Positions 1 to 7,606 of a DNA stretch of 64,000 nucleotides are shown piece after piece; the first letter of the stretch is position 1, and each line of letters begins with the position of its first letter. Under the pieces are notes generated by a model, which was not told the DNA's origin, did not search any database, and saw only the letters and a program-made list of their open reading frames with translations. The DNA lies in assembly GCF_004136015.1 (NCBI RefSeq), contig NZ_CP024866.1, positions 5,163,859 through 5,227,858 of the forward strand, read 5' to 3'. Position numbers and translations under genes: made by a program. This DNA comes from Pseudomonas sp. ACM7 (GTDB taxonomy: Bacteria > Pseudomonadota > Gammaproteobacteria > Pseudomonadales > Pseudomonadaceae).

Positions 1-72
1 GTCATCATGCTGGCCGACCTGGCGGTGAATCGGGCGTTGGATAACATCGATCCGCAAGACTCACCCACGTAG
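1..72 (+). CDS. C-terminal end of a DUF6124-family protein (partial)
   Basis: The reading frame is open from the window edge to TAG and encodes the last 23 residues, including MLADLAVNRALDNIDPQ. This matches the conserved tail I know from DUF6124, a family of roughly 100-130 residue Pseudomonas proteins of unknown function, usually ending in 'LAELAVNRALDNLDPQ'. The gene converges on the curlin operon and shares the hairpin just downstream. A decayed relative lies at 22364-22619. Family assignment is from memory of the tail; the function is unknown. Confidence 0.6.
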   Translation, partial: VIMLADLAVNRALDNIDPQDSPT

Positions 73-87
73 CTGATCGGCACAGAC

Positions 88-124
88 AAAAAAACCGCGA
101 CCCTCCAAGGACCGCGGTTTTTTT
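88..124. terminator. Bidirectional rho-independent terminator
   Basis: An A-run, an ACCGCG...CGCGGT stem and a T-run form a symmetrical hairpin between the DUF6124 stop on the plus strand and the csgA stop on the minus strand. The A-tract and T-tract allow termination from both sides. Confidence 0.85.
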
Positions 125-133
125 GCAGCGCGA

Positions 134-1513
134 TTATTGCTGTAGCACGGTTGCCCGGTTGTCGTTGCCCATTTGCTGCACGGTCGCAGTCTGGGTCATG
201 CCACTCTGAGTGACGCTGGCAATGTTGCCGGTGCCGCCCTGAGTGACGTAGGCCACGTTCATGGTGCCGGACTGGTCGAAGTCGGTGGTGTTGCCAGTGC
301 CGGTGCTACTGCCCTGAGCCAGGTTGGTGGTGCCGCGCTGGTCGGCGATGAGGATGTTGTCGCTGCCGTTCTGGTCGAAGTACAGCTCGTTGTAGTTTTC
401 AGCCTGTTTGACCGTGGTTTTGTTGCCGGTGCCCGTCTGGCTGGTGGTCATGATGTGGCCGACGCCGTCTTGTTTGAAGCTGGCGGTGTTGTTATTGCCG
501 GCTTGGGTAATGGTTGCGCGTTGGTTACTGCCGAACTGGCCGCCCAGTTGCGGGCCTTTCCAGTTGCTGGCGTAGACCTTGTTTTCAGTGCCCACGGAGG
601 TAGCGTTCAACACTTGGCTGTCGCCGCTTTGATAGGTGAAGTGCACGTTGCCGGTACCTTGCTGGTACAGCGCCAGGACCGAGCCGATGGAGTCGAACTG
701 GTCCGCATAAATTGCGTTGAGGTCGCCGACTTGCAGCACCTGGGCGACGTTGTTTTCGCCGAAGCTCTGGTCGACCACGGTCTCGTTGGTTTTCCCGTAC
801 TGGTTGACGGTGGCCTCGCTGGCGGTTTGCCCGCCTTGCCAGACTTCGGCGCCGTTGAAGTCGCCGAACTGGTTGATGGTCACGGTACCGCCGTTGCCAT
901 CGCGCTGGTCGCCATAGGCGTAGTTGCCTTCGCCCGCCTGGTTGAGATTGATCTGGCCGCCCATGTGGGCGATTTGTTCGGCGGTGGCGTAGTTGGCGGT
1001 GCCGTACTGGATGATCACTGCGTTGTTGGCAGTGCCCAGTTGGATCTGTTCGATATTGGCCTCGTTGCTGTCACCAAACTGGAAGGTTTGACCTTGGGTG
1101 CCTTCCTGACTGTCCTGATAAATGAACGAGAAGTTGCCGCTGCCCTGCTGTTGTTGCAGCGCTTCGTTGCCGCCCATGCCGATCGACTGGCTGGCATGGC
1201 TGGTGTTGGAGCTGCCGACCTGTTGCTGGGTGATGGTGCTGCCGTTTTCGAACAGTTGCTCGGCGTAACCGGCGTTGTAGTCGCCGAGTTGATCCTGGGT
1301 GATGGTGCCGGTGGCGTTGTCTTGCACCGCTGCGGCATCGTTGCCCTCGCCGAGTTGCTGCTGGGTGGCGGTACTGAACGGGGCCGCGGTCTGTTTCACG
1401 TCGGCGATGTTGGCGGTACCGACCTGGTCCTGGGTGGAAACGCTGTCGTCGGCCATCGCCTGGGCACTGAGTAGGACCAGGATGGTGGCGGTGAGGGGCG
1501 TCAGTTTGAACAT
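134..1513 (-). CDS. csgA: Curlin repeat protein, major curli subunit (CsgA-like)
   Basis: Secreted amyloid subunit that would polymerise outside the cell into curli fibres. A signal peptide (about residues 1-21, ending AQAMA) is followed by about twenty imperfect curlin repeats of 20-23 residues with the Q-x-G-x-x-N-x-A-x-x-x-Q pattern running to the C terminus (last residues ATVLQQ). At 459 residues it is about three times the length of enterobacterial CsgA (about 150), as is common for pseudomonad curlins. It is the last gene of the operon, 27 bp after csgB. The secretion genes csgE, csgF and csgG are absent from the window, so export machinery must be encoded elsewhere. The repeats produce a long antisense open frame that is not a gene. 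Confidence 0.88.
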   Translation of the reverse strand: MFKLTPLTATILVLLSAQAMADDSVSTQDQVGTANIADVKQTAAPFSTATQQQLGEGNDAAAVQDNATGTITQDQLGDYNAGYAEQLFENGSTITQQQVGSSNTSHASQSIGMGGNEALQQQQGSGNFSFIYQDSQEGTQGQTFQFGDSNEANIEQIQLGTANNAVIIQYGTANYATAEQIAHMGGQINLNQAGEGNYAYGDQRDGNGGTVTINQFGDFNGAEVWQGGQTASEATVNQYGKTNETVVDQSFGENNVAQVLQVGDLNAIYADQFDSIGSVLALYQQGTGNVHFTYQSGDSQVLNATSVGTENKVYASNWKGPQLGGQFGSNQRATITQAGNNNTASFKQDGVGHIMTTSQTGTGNKTTVKQAENYNELYFDQNGSDNILIADQRGTTNLAQGSSTGTGNTTDFDQSGTMNVAYVTQGGTGNIASVTQSGMTQTATVQQMGNDNRATVLQQ

Positions 1514-1540
1514 GATGAAACCTCCATGTGGTGCAGTGCT

Positions 1541-2002
1541 TTAGCGGTATTGTTTGACCGAAACGCTCATGCCGTTTCCGGATTGGGTCACGGCGCTTGA
1601 AAGCCCCGTGCCGGCCTGGTCGATGCTGGCGTCGTTGTTGTTGCCGTTCTGGGAAATCTGCGCGCGGTTGTGGCTGCCGTTTTGCGTGATTGAGGCGGCG
1701 TTGCCACTGCCTTGCTGGGTGATCATTGCCATCAGGTCGCTACCTTGCTGCAGGATGTAGGCTTCCTGATTACTGCCCGACTGGACGATGCGACCGAGCA
1801 GCGACTGGCCGTTCTGTTGCAACAGCGCAACGTTGGCCTGGCCGTTCTGATCGATCAGTGCTTGCTGGCCAATCGGTGGTGGTAACTCGCCGAGGTCGGC
1901 GCCGGGGGCCAGGTCGTCGTTCTCCATCAAATCGTCGGCGCGCGCGCCCGCACTGCTGCAGAGCAGAAGCAGGCAGAGCAGGGCGGCGGTCGAGGTTTTC
2001 AT
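1541..2002 (-). CDS. csgB: Minor curlin / nucleator (CsgB-like)
   Basis: Probable nucleator of the curli fibre. The chosen start (MKTSTAALL) has an AAAGGA ribosome site 6-7 bases upstream; a longer in-frame start 12 codons earlier would put charged residues before the signal peptide. The product has about 153 residues: a signal peptide ending near AGARA, an acidic linker, then five to six curlin repeats (for example ITQNGSHNRAQISQNGNNND) ending in KQYR. Length and repeat number fit CsgB (about 150 residues). The gene is followed closely by csgA and preceded by a 760-codon secreted protein in the same operon. Confidence 0.85.
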   Translation of the reverse strand: MKTSTAALLCLLLLCSSAGARADDLMENDDLAPGADLGELPPPIGQQALIDQNGQANVALLQQNGQSLLGRIVQSGSNQEAYILQQGSDLMAMITQQGSGNAASITQNGSHNRAQISQNGNNNDASIDQAGTGLSSAVTQSGNGMSVSVKQYR

Positions 2003-2062
2003 GGTTGCGTCCTTTGGGAAGAGGCCGGCCCCACCCACCGAATCGGCGGGTGGGGCGAGGGC

Positions 2063-4306
2063 TCAGTTCGAGATCACCGAGACCGTGCGCACGGTGCCTT
2101 GGGACGAGGTGATGGTGGCTGTCGGGTTCGCCGATGGAATCACCGCCGTGGTGTTGTTCACTGTCAGCCTCCAGCGACCGGTCGCCGGTACCGTGGTGGT
2201 GCCCAGGGTTGCCAGCCCGGTCGGGGTGGAGACCTTGATGGTGATGGTGTTGCCGGTGGTCACCGATGAGGTGCCTGCAAAGTCCCAGGTGAAGCGGTTG
2301 TTGGAGCGAGCCGACACCGTTGCCGTGGTCACCGTGAAGGTTTCCGCAGCAGGCCTTGGCGAGACTTGCACGGTGACCGTGGCCGGTGTCGACAGGGCGC
2401 CGAAGCTGTCCCGGGCGATGTAGGTGAAGGTCGTGGTGAAGGCCGTCGTGACCGTGGCCGGTGGGGTGTAGGTGATCACAGTACCGTTGCTGCTGACGGT
2501 GCCACGACCCGCCGCAGGTTGGGTCAGGCTGGCGACCGCCAAAGGCACGTTGCCTTCCGGATCGGTGTCGTTGGCCAACACGTTGATCGGTATCGCCACG
2601 CCCAGGGTCGCGACGGCGTCGGCGACTGCCACCGGTGGCCGGTTAGGCGCCACGGTGATGGTCACGGTCGCTGGGGTAGTCGAAGCCAGGCCTTTGATGT
2701 CTTGAGCCTTGTAGGTGAAGGTCGTGGTTAACGGCACAGTGACCACGGCGGGCGGGGTGTAGACCACCGCAGTCGTGCCGCTCAACGCCACGGTGCCCTG
2801 GCCGGCGGCCGGTTGGGTCAGCGCGGTGATGCTCAGTGGCGTGTTGCCGTCCGGGTCGCTGTCGTTGGCCAGCAGGTTGAGGGTGATCGGCACGCCGAAG
2901 CTGGTGCTGCCGGTGTCGGCCACAGACAGTGGCGCCTGGTTCTCGCCGGTATCCGGTGCGGTACCGACAACCACGACGGGCTCGGTATCGCTGCCGCCCG
3001 CGGCGGATTTTACCGTGACGGTGGCGGGTGGCTGGGTCAGGTCGGCGATGGTGATTTTTTGCAGAGTGCCGGATTTCGACAGACGTCCGTAACCCTGCGC
3101 GACCATGTCTGGCACCGCCACTTCGTCAGTGGACGTGGCCTCGATCAGCAGGCTGTGATTGCTCCAGTTGTAGCGAGCGGTCTGGATTTTCACCAGGTCA
3201 ACGAGCTTGCTCGAGACCGCCGTAGGGCGGGTGGTGCCGGCCGGGTTGGTGGCGGTGAGCACCACGACCGGAGGCACGGGGCCGCTGAGCAGGTGTTGAC
3301 CGAAGTACAACCCGGTGCCGTCACCCACCATGTTGATCAGGCATGGCGTAGGCGGTGGGCCTGGCACAAGGGCGAGGGTTTCGCGGAAGCACAATGTAGA
3401 GCTGTTGTCCGCTTTGCCAAAGACTTCGACCCGGGTGCTGGTACCGGTGCCCGAGGCGATGCGACGGTAGGTTGCACGGCTAAGGTCGACATGGGTTTGC
3501 GCACGGTTGTCGAGGACTTTACCGGCCAGCGTGAACAGGTTGCTTTGGATCGTGCCGGCCGGGCCCTGGATGCGCACAAAGTTGGTGTTGTTGGGGCTGC
3601 CGGTGACTTGTTCGGTGAGGTTCGGGTCGCCGACGAAGGTTTCGATTGCGCCGGTGTCCGGGTTCACTTCGGTATAGGGGCCGTTGACGCTGCGCAGGAA
3701 TGGCCCGATAGCACCGTTGAGTGCCCCGCTGAAATTCCCCGCCGGACCTACGCCGATGTCTCTGGTGATGTTGATTGCGCGACGACCGGGGGTGGTGACG
3801 TTGACCGTTTCCACGCCATAAGGGTGAGTAATGGTGTAGGTCCCGGCGACGGGCACGTTTATCCGCATACGAATCCGCGCAAAGCTGATTTGATCGCCAT
3901 CGAGCGGATTTCCGCCGGCAAAAGCTGCTTCTATCCCGGCCACGTAGGCGTCCATTCCATAGCCAGCGGCATTGTTGGGAATGTTCATCCCGGCGAGGAA
4001 CCAGAAGGCTTCGTCTGGCCAGTTATCCGGGAACACCATCGGCAGGGTGTCGTCGAAAATGCCCGGTGTCGGCAGCAGGGTGCACATGTAGGCCGGTGGC
4101 GTGGCAGCCGGTACCCGCGAACTGGTGGCTCGGGATTGGCACAGTTCCATCGACAGCAGATTGTTGTCCTGATACCAGATCGGGAATTTCCCCGAGGCAA
4201 AGGTATAAGGACCGGGGTCGACGGCAGCGAGTTGCGCGAATGCACTGCCGGACAGCGATAGAGTCAGTCCCAGGGCGTTGAGCGCCAGGCGTGGCCAATT
4301 GTTCAT
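2063..4306 (-). CDS. Large secreted 'VDPGPY' protein with tandem cadherin/Ig-like domains
   Basis: The start MNNWPRL has a perfect AGGAGG site 6 bases upstream and a signal peptide ending SAFA. The first ~430 residues are homologous to the whole upstream gene product (shared AAVDPGPY, GxFxxWYQD, YMC-LLP-PGIFDDT, FPDEAFWF, GDQISFARIR, HPYGVE, PGRRAINITRDIG, GPFLRSVNGPYTE). The C-terminal ~300 residues add two bacterial cadherin/VCBS-like repeats (about residues 460-555 and 555-650, with LANDSDPDGN and LANDTDPEGN calcium-type loops) and a final Ig-like domain. The family of the N-terminal domain is not recognised. Position between a sigma-54 promoter and csgB suggests an extracellular matrix or fibre-associated role; this is inference. 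Confidence 0.8.
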   Translation of the reverse strand: MNNWPRLALNALGLTLSLSGSAFAQLAAVDPGPYTFASGKFPIWYQDNNLLSMELCQSRATSSRVPAATPPAYMCTLLPTPGIFDDTLPMVFPDNWPDEAFWFLAGMNIPNNAAGYGMDAYVAGIEAAFAGGNPLDGDQISFARIRMRINVPVAGTYTITHPYGVETVNVTTPGRRAINITRDIGVGPAGNFSGALNGAIGPFLRSVNGPYTEVNPDTGAIETFVGDPNLTEQVTGSPNNTNFVRIQGPAGTIQSNLFTLAGKVLDNRAQTHVDLSRATYRRIASGTGTSTRVEVFGKADNSSTLCFRETLALVPGPPPTPCLINMVGDGTGLYFGQHLLSGPVPPVVVLTATNPAGTTRPTAVSSKLVDLVKIQTARYNWSNHSLLIEATSTDEVAVPDMVAQGYGRLSKSGTLQKITIADLTQPPATVTVKSAAGGSDTEPVVVVGTAPDTGENQAPLSVADTGSTSFGVPITLNLLANDSDPDGNTPLSITALTQPAAGQGTVALSGTTAVVYTPPAVVTVPLTTTFTYKAQDIKGLASTTPATVTITVAPNRPPVAVADAVATLGVAIPINVLANDTDPEGNVPLAVASLTQPAAGRGTVSSNGTVITYTPPATVTTAFTTTFTYIARDSFGALSTPATVTVQVSPRPAAETFTVTTATVSARSNNRFTWDFAGTSSVTTGNTITIKVSTPTGLATLGTTTVPATGRWRLTVNNTTAVIPSANPTATITSSQGTVRTVSVISN

Positions 4307-4341
4307 GATGCCTCCTGATGAGGAACTGGGCATGTGAGCGT

Positions 4342-5688
4342 TCATTGCACGATGACCACTTCTTCGGTGTCGCTGCCGCCATTGGATGACGTCACTCGAA
4401 CCTTGGCCGGTGGTATCGGCGAGATGCCGGTGGCCAGGGATTTCACTGCGCCATCGCCACTGAGGGCGCCAATGGCGACACCTGTGCCAGAGGTGGCTGT
4501 GAGCACCGGTGGCGAAGTTTCGTCGCTGGTCGAGGCCACGACCGTTATTTGCCCGGTGCTGAGGCTGTATTCGGCACGTGAAATCACCACCAGGTCCGTC
4601 AGGGGCATGGGTAAGGTGGTCGGTGTGCTGCTAGCGATGGCCAGGTGGTTGTCGGCGGTCACTTGCAACGTGCTCGGCAAGCTGGGGTTGGTCGAAGATT
4701 GCGCATACCAGTTGCCGGTGGTGTTGGCCTCGGTAAGGTTCAACACCGGGTTGTTGCTGTCCAGAGTCACTTTGGCCGGTGGCGGCGGGGCCAGGGCGAA
4801 CACGTCTTGCTGAGCCACCGGAGCGCTGGCGCCGGGTTTGCGCGAGTAGGTGCTGCGCTGGGTGATCAATGGCGTCGGCCGTGCCATTGTCGCCAACTTG
4901 CCGGAGATGGCCATCACCGTCGTGCGCAAATCCAGCCCGTTGGGGCCTTCAATGCGTATGTAGTTGGTATTGAAAGGGCTGCCGGTGAAGGCTTCCACCA
5001 GGTTCGGGTCGCCGACGAATTGCTCGGCTGAACCGGTGACCGGATTGGTCTCGGTGTAGGGGCCATTGACGCTGCGCAGGAACGGCCCGACATCGCCCTT
5101 AAGGGCACCGTCGTAGGTTTTCGGCACGCCGATGCCGATATCCCGGGTCATGTTGATCGCCCGACGCCCGGGGGTGTCGACGTTGAAGACATCGACGCCG
5201 TAGGGGTGGGTAATGACGTAGGTGCCCGCGGTCGGTACATCGACACGCAGGCGGATGCGGGCGAAGCTGATCTGGTCACCTTCGACCGGGTCGCCACCAC
5301 TGAAGGCGGCTTCAACGGCGCTGACGTAGGTCAGGTCGATACCTCGGGCTGCGTCGACGATGGTGCCGTCGCCGGTGAACCAGAACGCCTCATCAGGGAA
5401 GTTGGTCGGGAAGACGAGCGGTTGCGTGTCGTCGAAGATCCCGGGTGCCGGCAGCAAGTTGCACATGTACGTCGGTGCGCCCGGTGCGCTGGGCACTCGC
5501 GAGCTGACAGCCTTGGACAGGCAAAGATCGAGGGTTCGACCGTGAGTGTCCTGATACCAGGCAGCGAACGAGCCGTTGGCTTGCACGTAGGGGCCTGGGT
5601 CGACGGCAAACAGCGCCGCCTGGGCGACGCCTTGGGCCAGTGCGCTAACGACCAGGGCGGCCGCGGTTTTGGACAGTAAAGGGTGCAT
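4342..5688 (-). CDS. Secreted 'VDPGPY' protein, first gene of the curli operon
   Basis: A 448-residue protein with signal peptide (MHPLLSKTAAALVVSALAQG, ending AQAAL). It is a paralogue of the N-terminal region of the next gene: both share the VDPGPY opening, paired cysteines around LDLCLS and YMCNLLP, the FDDTQPLVFP segment, GDQISFARIRLR, HPYGVDVF, PGRRAINMTRDIGIG and FLRSVNGPYTE. It lacks the cadherin-like repeats. Both proteins end their homologous region with a GGSDTE-VVIV motif. The function is unknown. It is the promoter-proximal gene, 65 bp below a sigma-54 -12 element, and 35 bp separate it from the next gene, so the four genes are very likely cotranscribed. Confidence 0.8.
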   Translation of the reverse strand: MHPLLSKTAAALVVSALAQGVAQAALFAVDPGPYVQANGSFAAWYQDTHGRTLDLCLSKAVSSRVPSAPGAPTYMCNLLPAPGIFDDTQPLVFPTNFPDEAFWFTGDGTIVDAARGIDLTYVSAVEAAFSGGDPVEGDQISFARIRLRVDVPTAGTYVITHPYGVDVFNVDTPGRRAINMTRDIGIGVPKTYDGALKGDVGPFLRSVNGPYTETNPVTGSAEQFVGDPNLVEAFTGSPFNTNYIRIEGPNGLDLRTTVMAISGKLATMARPTPLITQRSTYSRKPGASAPVAQQDVFALAPPPPAKVTLDSNNPVLNLTEANTTGNWYAQSSTNPSLPSTLQVTADNHLAIASSTPTTLPMPLTDLVVISRAEYSLSTGQITVVASTSDETSPPVLTATSGTGVAIGALSGDGAVKSLATGISPIPPAKVRVTSSNGGSDTEEVVIVQ

Positions 5689-5751
5689 GAGTTAAGCCCT
5701 CTATATATCGAAATGCCTGCCCCATGGAGACGGGTCAGTTGAGAGGGCTTC

Positions 5752-5768
5752 GGCAACTTCCATACCAA
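5752..5768 (-). promoter_or_regulatory. Sigma-54 (-24/-12) promoter of the curli operon
   Basis: On the minus strand the sequence reads TTGGTATGGAAGTTGCC. It has GG at -24 and GC at -12 separated by exactly 10 bases, inside TTGG and TTGC boxes close to the consensus TGGCAC-N5-TTGC. Initiation about 12 bases downstream (near 5741) leaves a leader of about 53 bases before the ATG at 5688. An NtrC-class activator is encoded at 13024-14454. Confidence 0.7.
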
Positions 5769-5786
5769 CCGTCGAAAACGGCCGGT

Positions 5787-5854
5787 AGAGGCCCGAGTCA
5801 TGGGCGTGTCACTCACAAACGGCATCGGAGCGCGGTTTTTGGGAGCGGGCCTCT
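5787..5854. promoter_or_regulatory. Inverted repeat in the curli/kinase intergenic region
   Basis: AGAGGCCCG (5787-5795) and its complement CGGGCCTCT (5846-5854) lie 59 bp apart centre to centre, upstream of the sigma-54 promoter and in the distance range used by enhancer-binding proteins. The interval 5689-5971 contains no gene. A 10-bp palindrome CCCTATAGGG (5942-5951) sits 20 bp before the kinase start. Function is inferred from position only. Confidence 0.35.
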
Positions 5855-5971
5855 GTCCCCAGGATTGGGGGGAGATGGGGATAAGGAGTAAGTGGGGGGA
5901 CGAGACCCAACGTCGGGCAAACGGCCATGAGTGGGCTATAACCCTATAGGGGAATCGTCGGGAACACGTCC

Positions 5972-7420
5972 ATGGACATGCCTACTCAAACACTTCAGGC
6001 CGAGGAGGGTGATGTTTGCCTGAGCTCGCGCAAGCAGCCGTTCAATTTATTGCGCTGGTTTTCGCTCATCAGCATGGCGGTGATTGGCACGGTGGCGGTG
6101 GCGTTGGGGTCGGTGTCCACCCGGTTCGTGATTACCGAAAGCGTGCAACGCGATGCGTTGTTGACGTCCCAGTTCATTCAGGCGATTGCCTCGGTCGAGG
6201 TGCGCCACGTATCGATTCCCAACGTGCGGACCATGGGCGAGCTGCTCGATCCGCGCAAAGACAAGGACTTTTCCGACGTCGACCCGCTGGCCCGCGCCAT
6301 TGCCCGGGGCGAATTCCTTGACCATATCGAGCACTTGCCGGACGTGATCCTGGCCAATATCTATGCCCCCGACCGCAGGGTGATCTGGTCGACCAACCCG
6401 GCGTTAATGGGCACTACGATCCATGCCGACGAAGACCTCGATCAAGCCTTTGCTTCCAAAATTCCGGTGTCGGCCAGCTATCACGATGTGAACAAGAGCC
6501 GCATGGAACAGAAGTTTGTGGCGCCCCCGGAATACATCTTCATCGAGAACTACATTCCGTTGTTCGATGTCGACGGCAAGAACGTCACGGCGATGGTCGA
6601 GATCTACAAGGAACCCAAGGACCTGATCAGCCGCATGGAGCGCGGCCTGGTGCTGATCTGGCTGGCCACTGCGCTGGGCGGCGGGCTGATTTACCTGGGG
6701 CTCTACTGGATAGTGCGCCGGGCTGCCATTTTGCTGGCGGCGCAACAAAAGCAACTGATCACCAACGAAACCTTGGTCGTCCTGGGCGAAATGTCGTCGG
6801 CGGTCGCCCACAGTTTGCGTAATCCGCTGGCGACCATCCGTTCAAGCGCCGAACTGGCGCTGGAATTCGACAGCGGCCCGGCCCACAAGAACATCAACGA
6901 CATCATCGGCCAAGTGGATCGCATGTCGAAGTGGGTGAGGGAGCTGCTGCAATCCTTGCGTCCGCTCAACGATGACGCCGAGCCTGTCAATCTGGTGGCG
7001 GCGCTGCATGACAGCCTGATGGCCTTCGAGCATCAAATCACCAAAGCCTCGGTCCATGTGGTGTTCGACCCGAAGCTGACGCCCATGGTCCTTAGCCAGC
7101 AGGTGCAGTTGACGCAGATCCTCAACAGTTTGCTGGCCAATGCACTGGAAGCCATGGACAAGAGCGGCACGTTAATCATCACATTGGAGCCGACCGATTC
7201 CCGTGGCCTCAGCGTGGTGGTGAGCGACACCGGCAAAGGCATGAACGAAGAACAGCGCAGCATGGCCTTCCGGCCGTTTTTCACCACCAAACAAGGTGGG
7301 CTGGGTGTCGGGCTGGTGCTGGTCAAGCGGATCATGGAGCGGTTTGGCGGTGCGGTGGCCCTGGAAAGCCGTGAAGGCGAGGGCACGAGTGTCCGTCTGT
7401 CGTTCAAATTGGTCCCCTGA
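5972..7420 (+). CDS. Membrane sensor histidine kinase (MnxS-like)
   Basis: Sensor kinase of 482 residues. Two membrane segments (about 27-50 and 218-243) bracket a periplasmic sensor of about 170 residues. The kinase core follows: H box VAHSLRNPLATIRS (His near 279), N box LLANALEAM, DTGKGM, and the G box GGLGVGLVLVKRIMERFGG. It is a full-length paralogue of the kinase at 11562, including the periplasmic domain (MGEMLDPR/MGELLDPR, VxWSTN, EYIFIENYIPLF). The two kinases flanking a multicopper oxidase, with one NtrC-type regulator, match the MnxS1/MnxS2/MnxR arrangement described for Mn(II) oxidation in P. putida GB-1; which of S1 or S2 this is cannot be decided here. It is divergent from the curli operon. 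Confidence 0.85.
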   Translation: MDMPTQTLQAEEGDVCLSSRKQPFNLLRWFSLISMAVIGTVAVALGSVSTRFVITESVQRDALLTSQFIQAIASVEVRHVSIPNVRTMGELLDPRKDKDFSDVDPLARAIARGEFLDHIEHLPDVILANIYAPDRRVIWSTNPALMGTTIHADEDLDQAFASKIPVSASYHDVNKSRMEQKFVAPPEYIFIENYIPLFDVDGKNVTAMVEIYKEPKDLISRMERGLVLIWLATALGGGLIYLGLYWIVRRAAILLAAQQKQLITNETLVVLGEMSSAVAHSLRNPLATIRSSAELALEFDSGPAHKNINDIIGQVDRMSKWVRELLQSLRPLNDDAEPVNLVAALHDSLMAFEHQITKASVHVVFDPKLTPMVLSQQVQLTQILNSLLANALEAMDKSGTLIITLEPTDSRGLSVVVSDTGKGMNEEQRSMAFRPFFTTKQGGLGVGLVLVKRIMERFGGAVALESREGEGTSVRLSFKLVP

Positions 7421-7434
7421 AAAAGGGTGTGAAC

Positions 7435-7474
7435 TTTCCCCGTTAGTGGGTGTCATTCCCCAGTCGTTTTCCCC
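7435..7474 (+). promoter_or_regulatory. Candidate enhancer site cluster upstream of the oxidase gene
   Basis: Three (A/T)TTCCCC copies at 7435, 7455 and 7468, two of them preceded by GGGTGT, lie about 100-140 bp upstream of the predicted sigma-54 start site. That is the usual distance for an NtrC-family activator. C-runs of the TCCCC type also occur at similar distance above the curli promoter (5855-5885, minus strand). Binding is inferred, not demonstrated. Confidence 0.3.
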
Positions 7475-7548
7475 GGTTATGGCACATTGATGTTGATAAG
7501 TCATTGTTTTGTTAAGTATTAATACTTTTGTAAATAACGGTTACAGAT

Positions 7549-7565
7549 CTGGCGAGGTCCTTGCA
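7549..7565 (+). promoter_or_regulatory. Sigma-54 (-24/-12) promoter of the multicopper oxidase gene
   Basis: CTGGCGAGGTCCTTGCA has GG (7551-7552) and GC (7563-7564) separated by exactly 10 bases within CTGGC and TTGCA boxes, a near-consensus sigma-54 promoter. Predicted initiation near 7576 gives a leader of about 30 bases before the oxidase start. The match supports control by the NtrC-class regulator encoded at 13024. Confidence 0.78.
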
Positions 7566-7606
7566 AAACCCCCATTACCCCCTTCACGACTCCGAGGCGG
7601 CTGGTG

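Noticed and set aside
173..1474. Long plus-strand open frame opposite csgA
   Set aside because: It arises from the periodic Gln/Gly/Asn codons of the curlin repeats; it has no ribosome site and the translation is low-complexity Val/Ala/Gly.
7479..7495. TGGCAC with downstream TTGAT as another sigma-54 site for the oxidase gene
   Set aside because: After the correct 10-base spacing the -12 dinucleotide is TT, not GC; the site at 7549-7565 fits far better.
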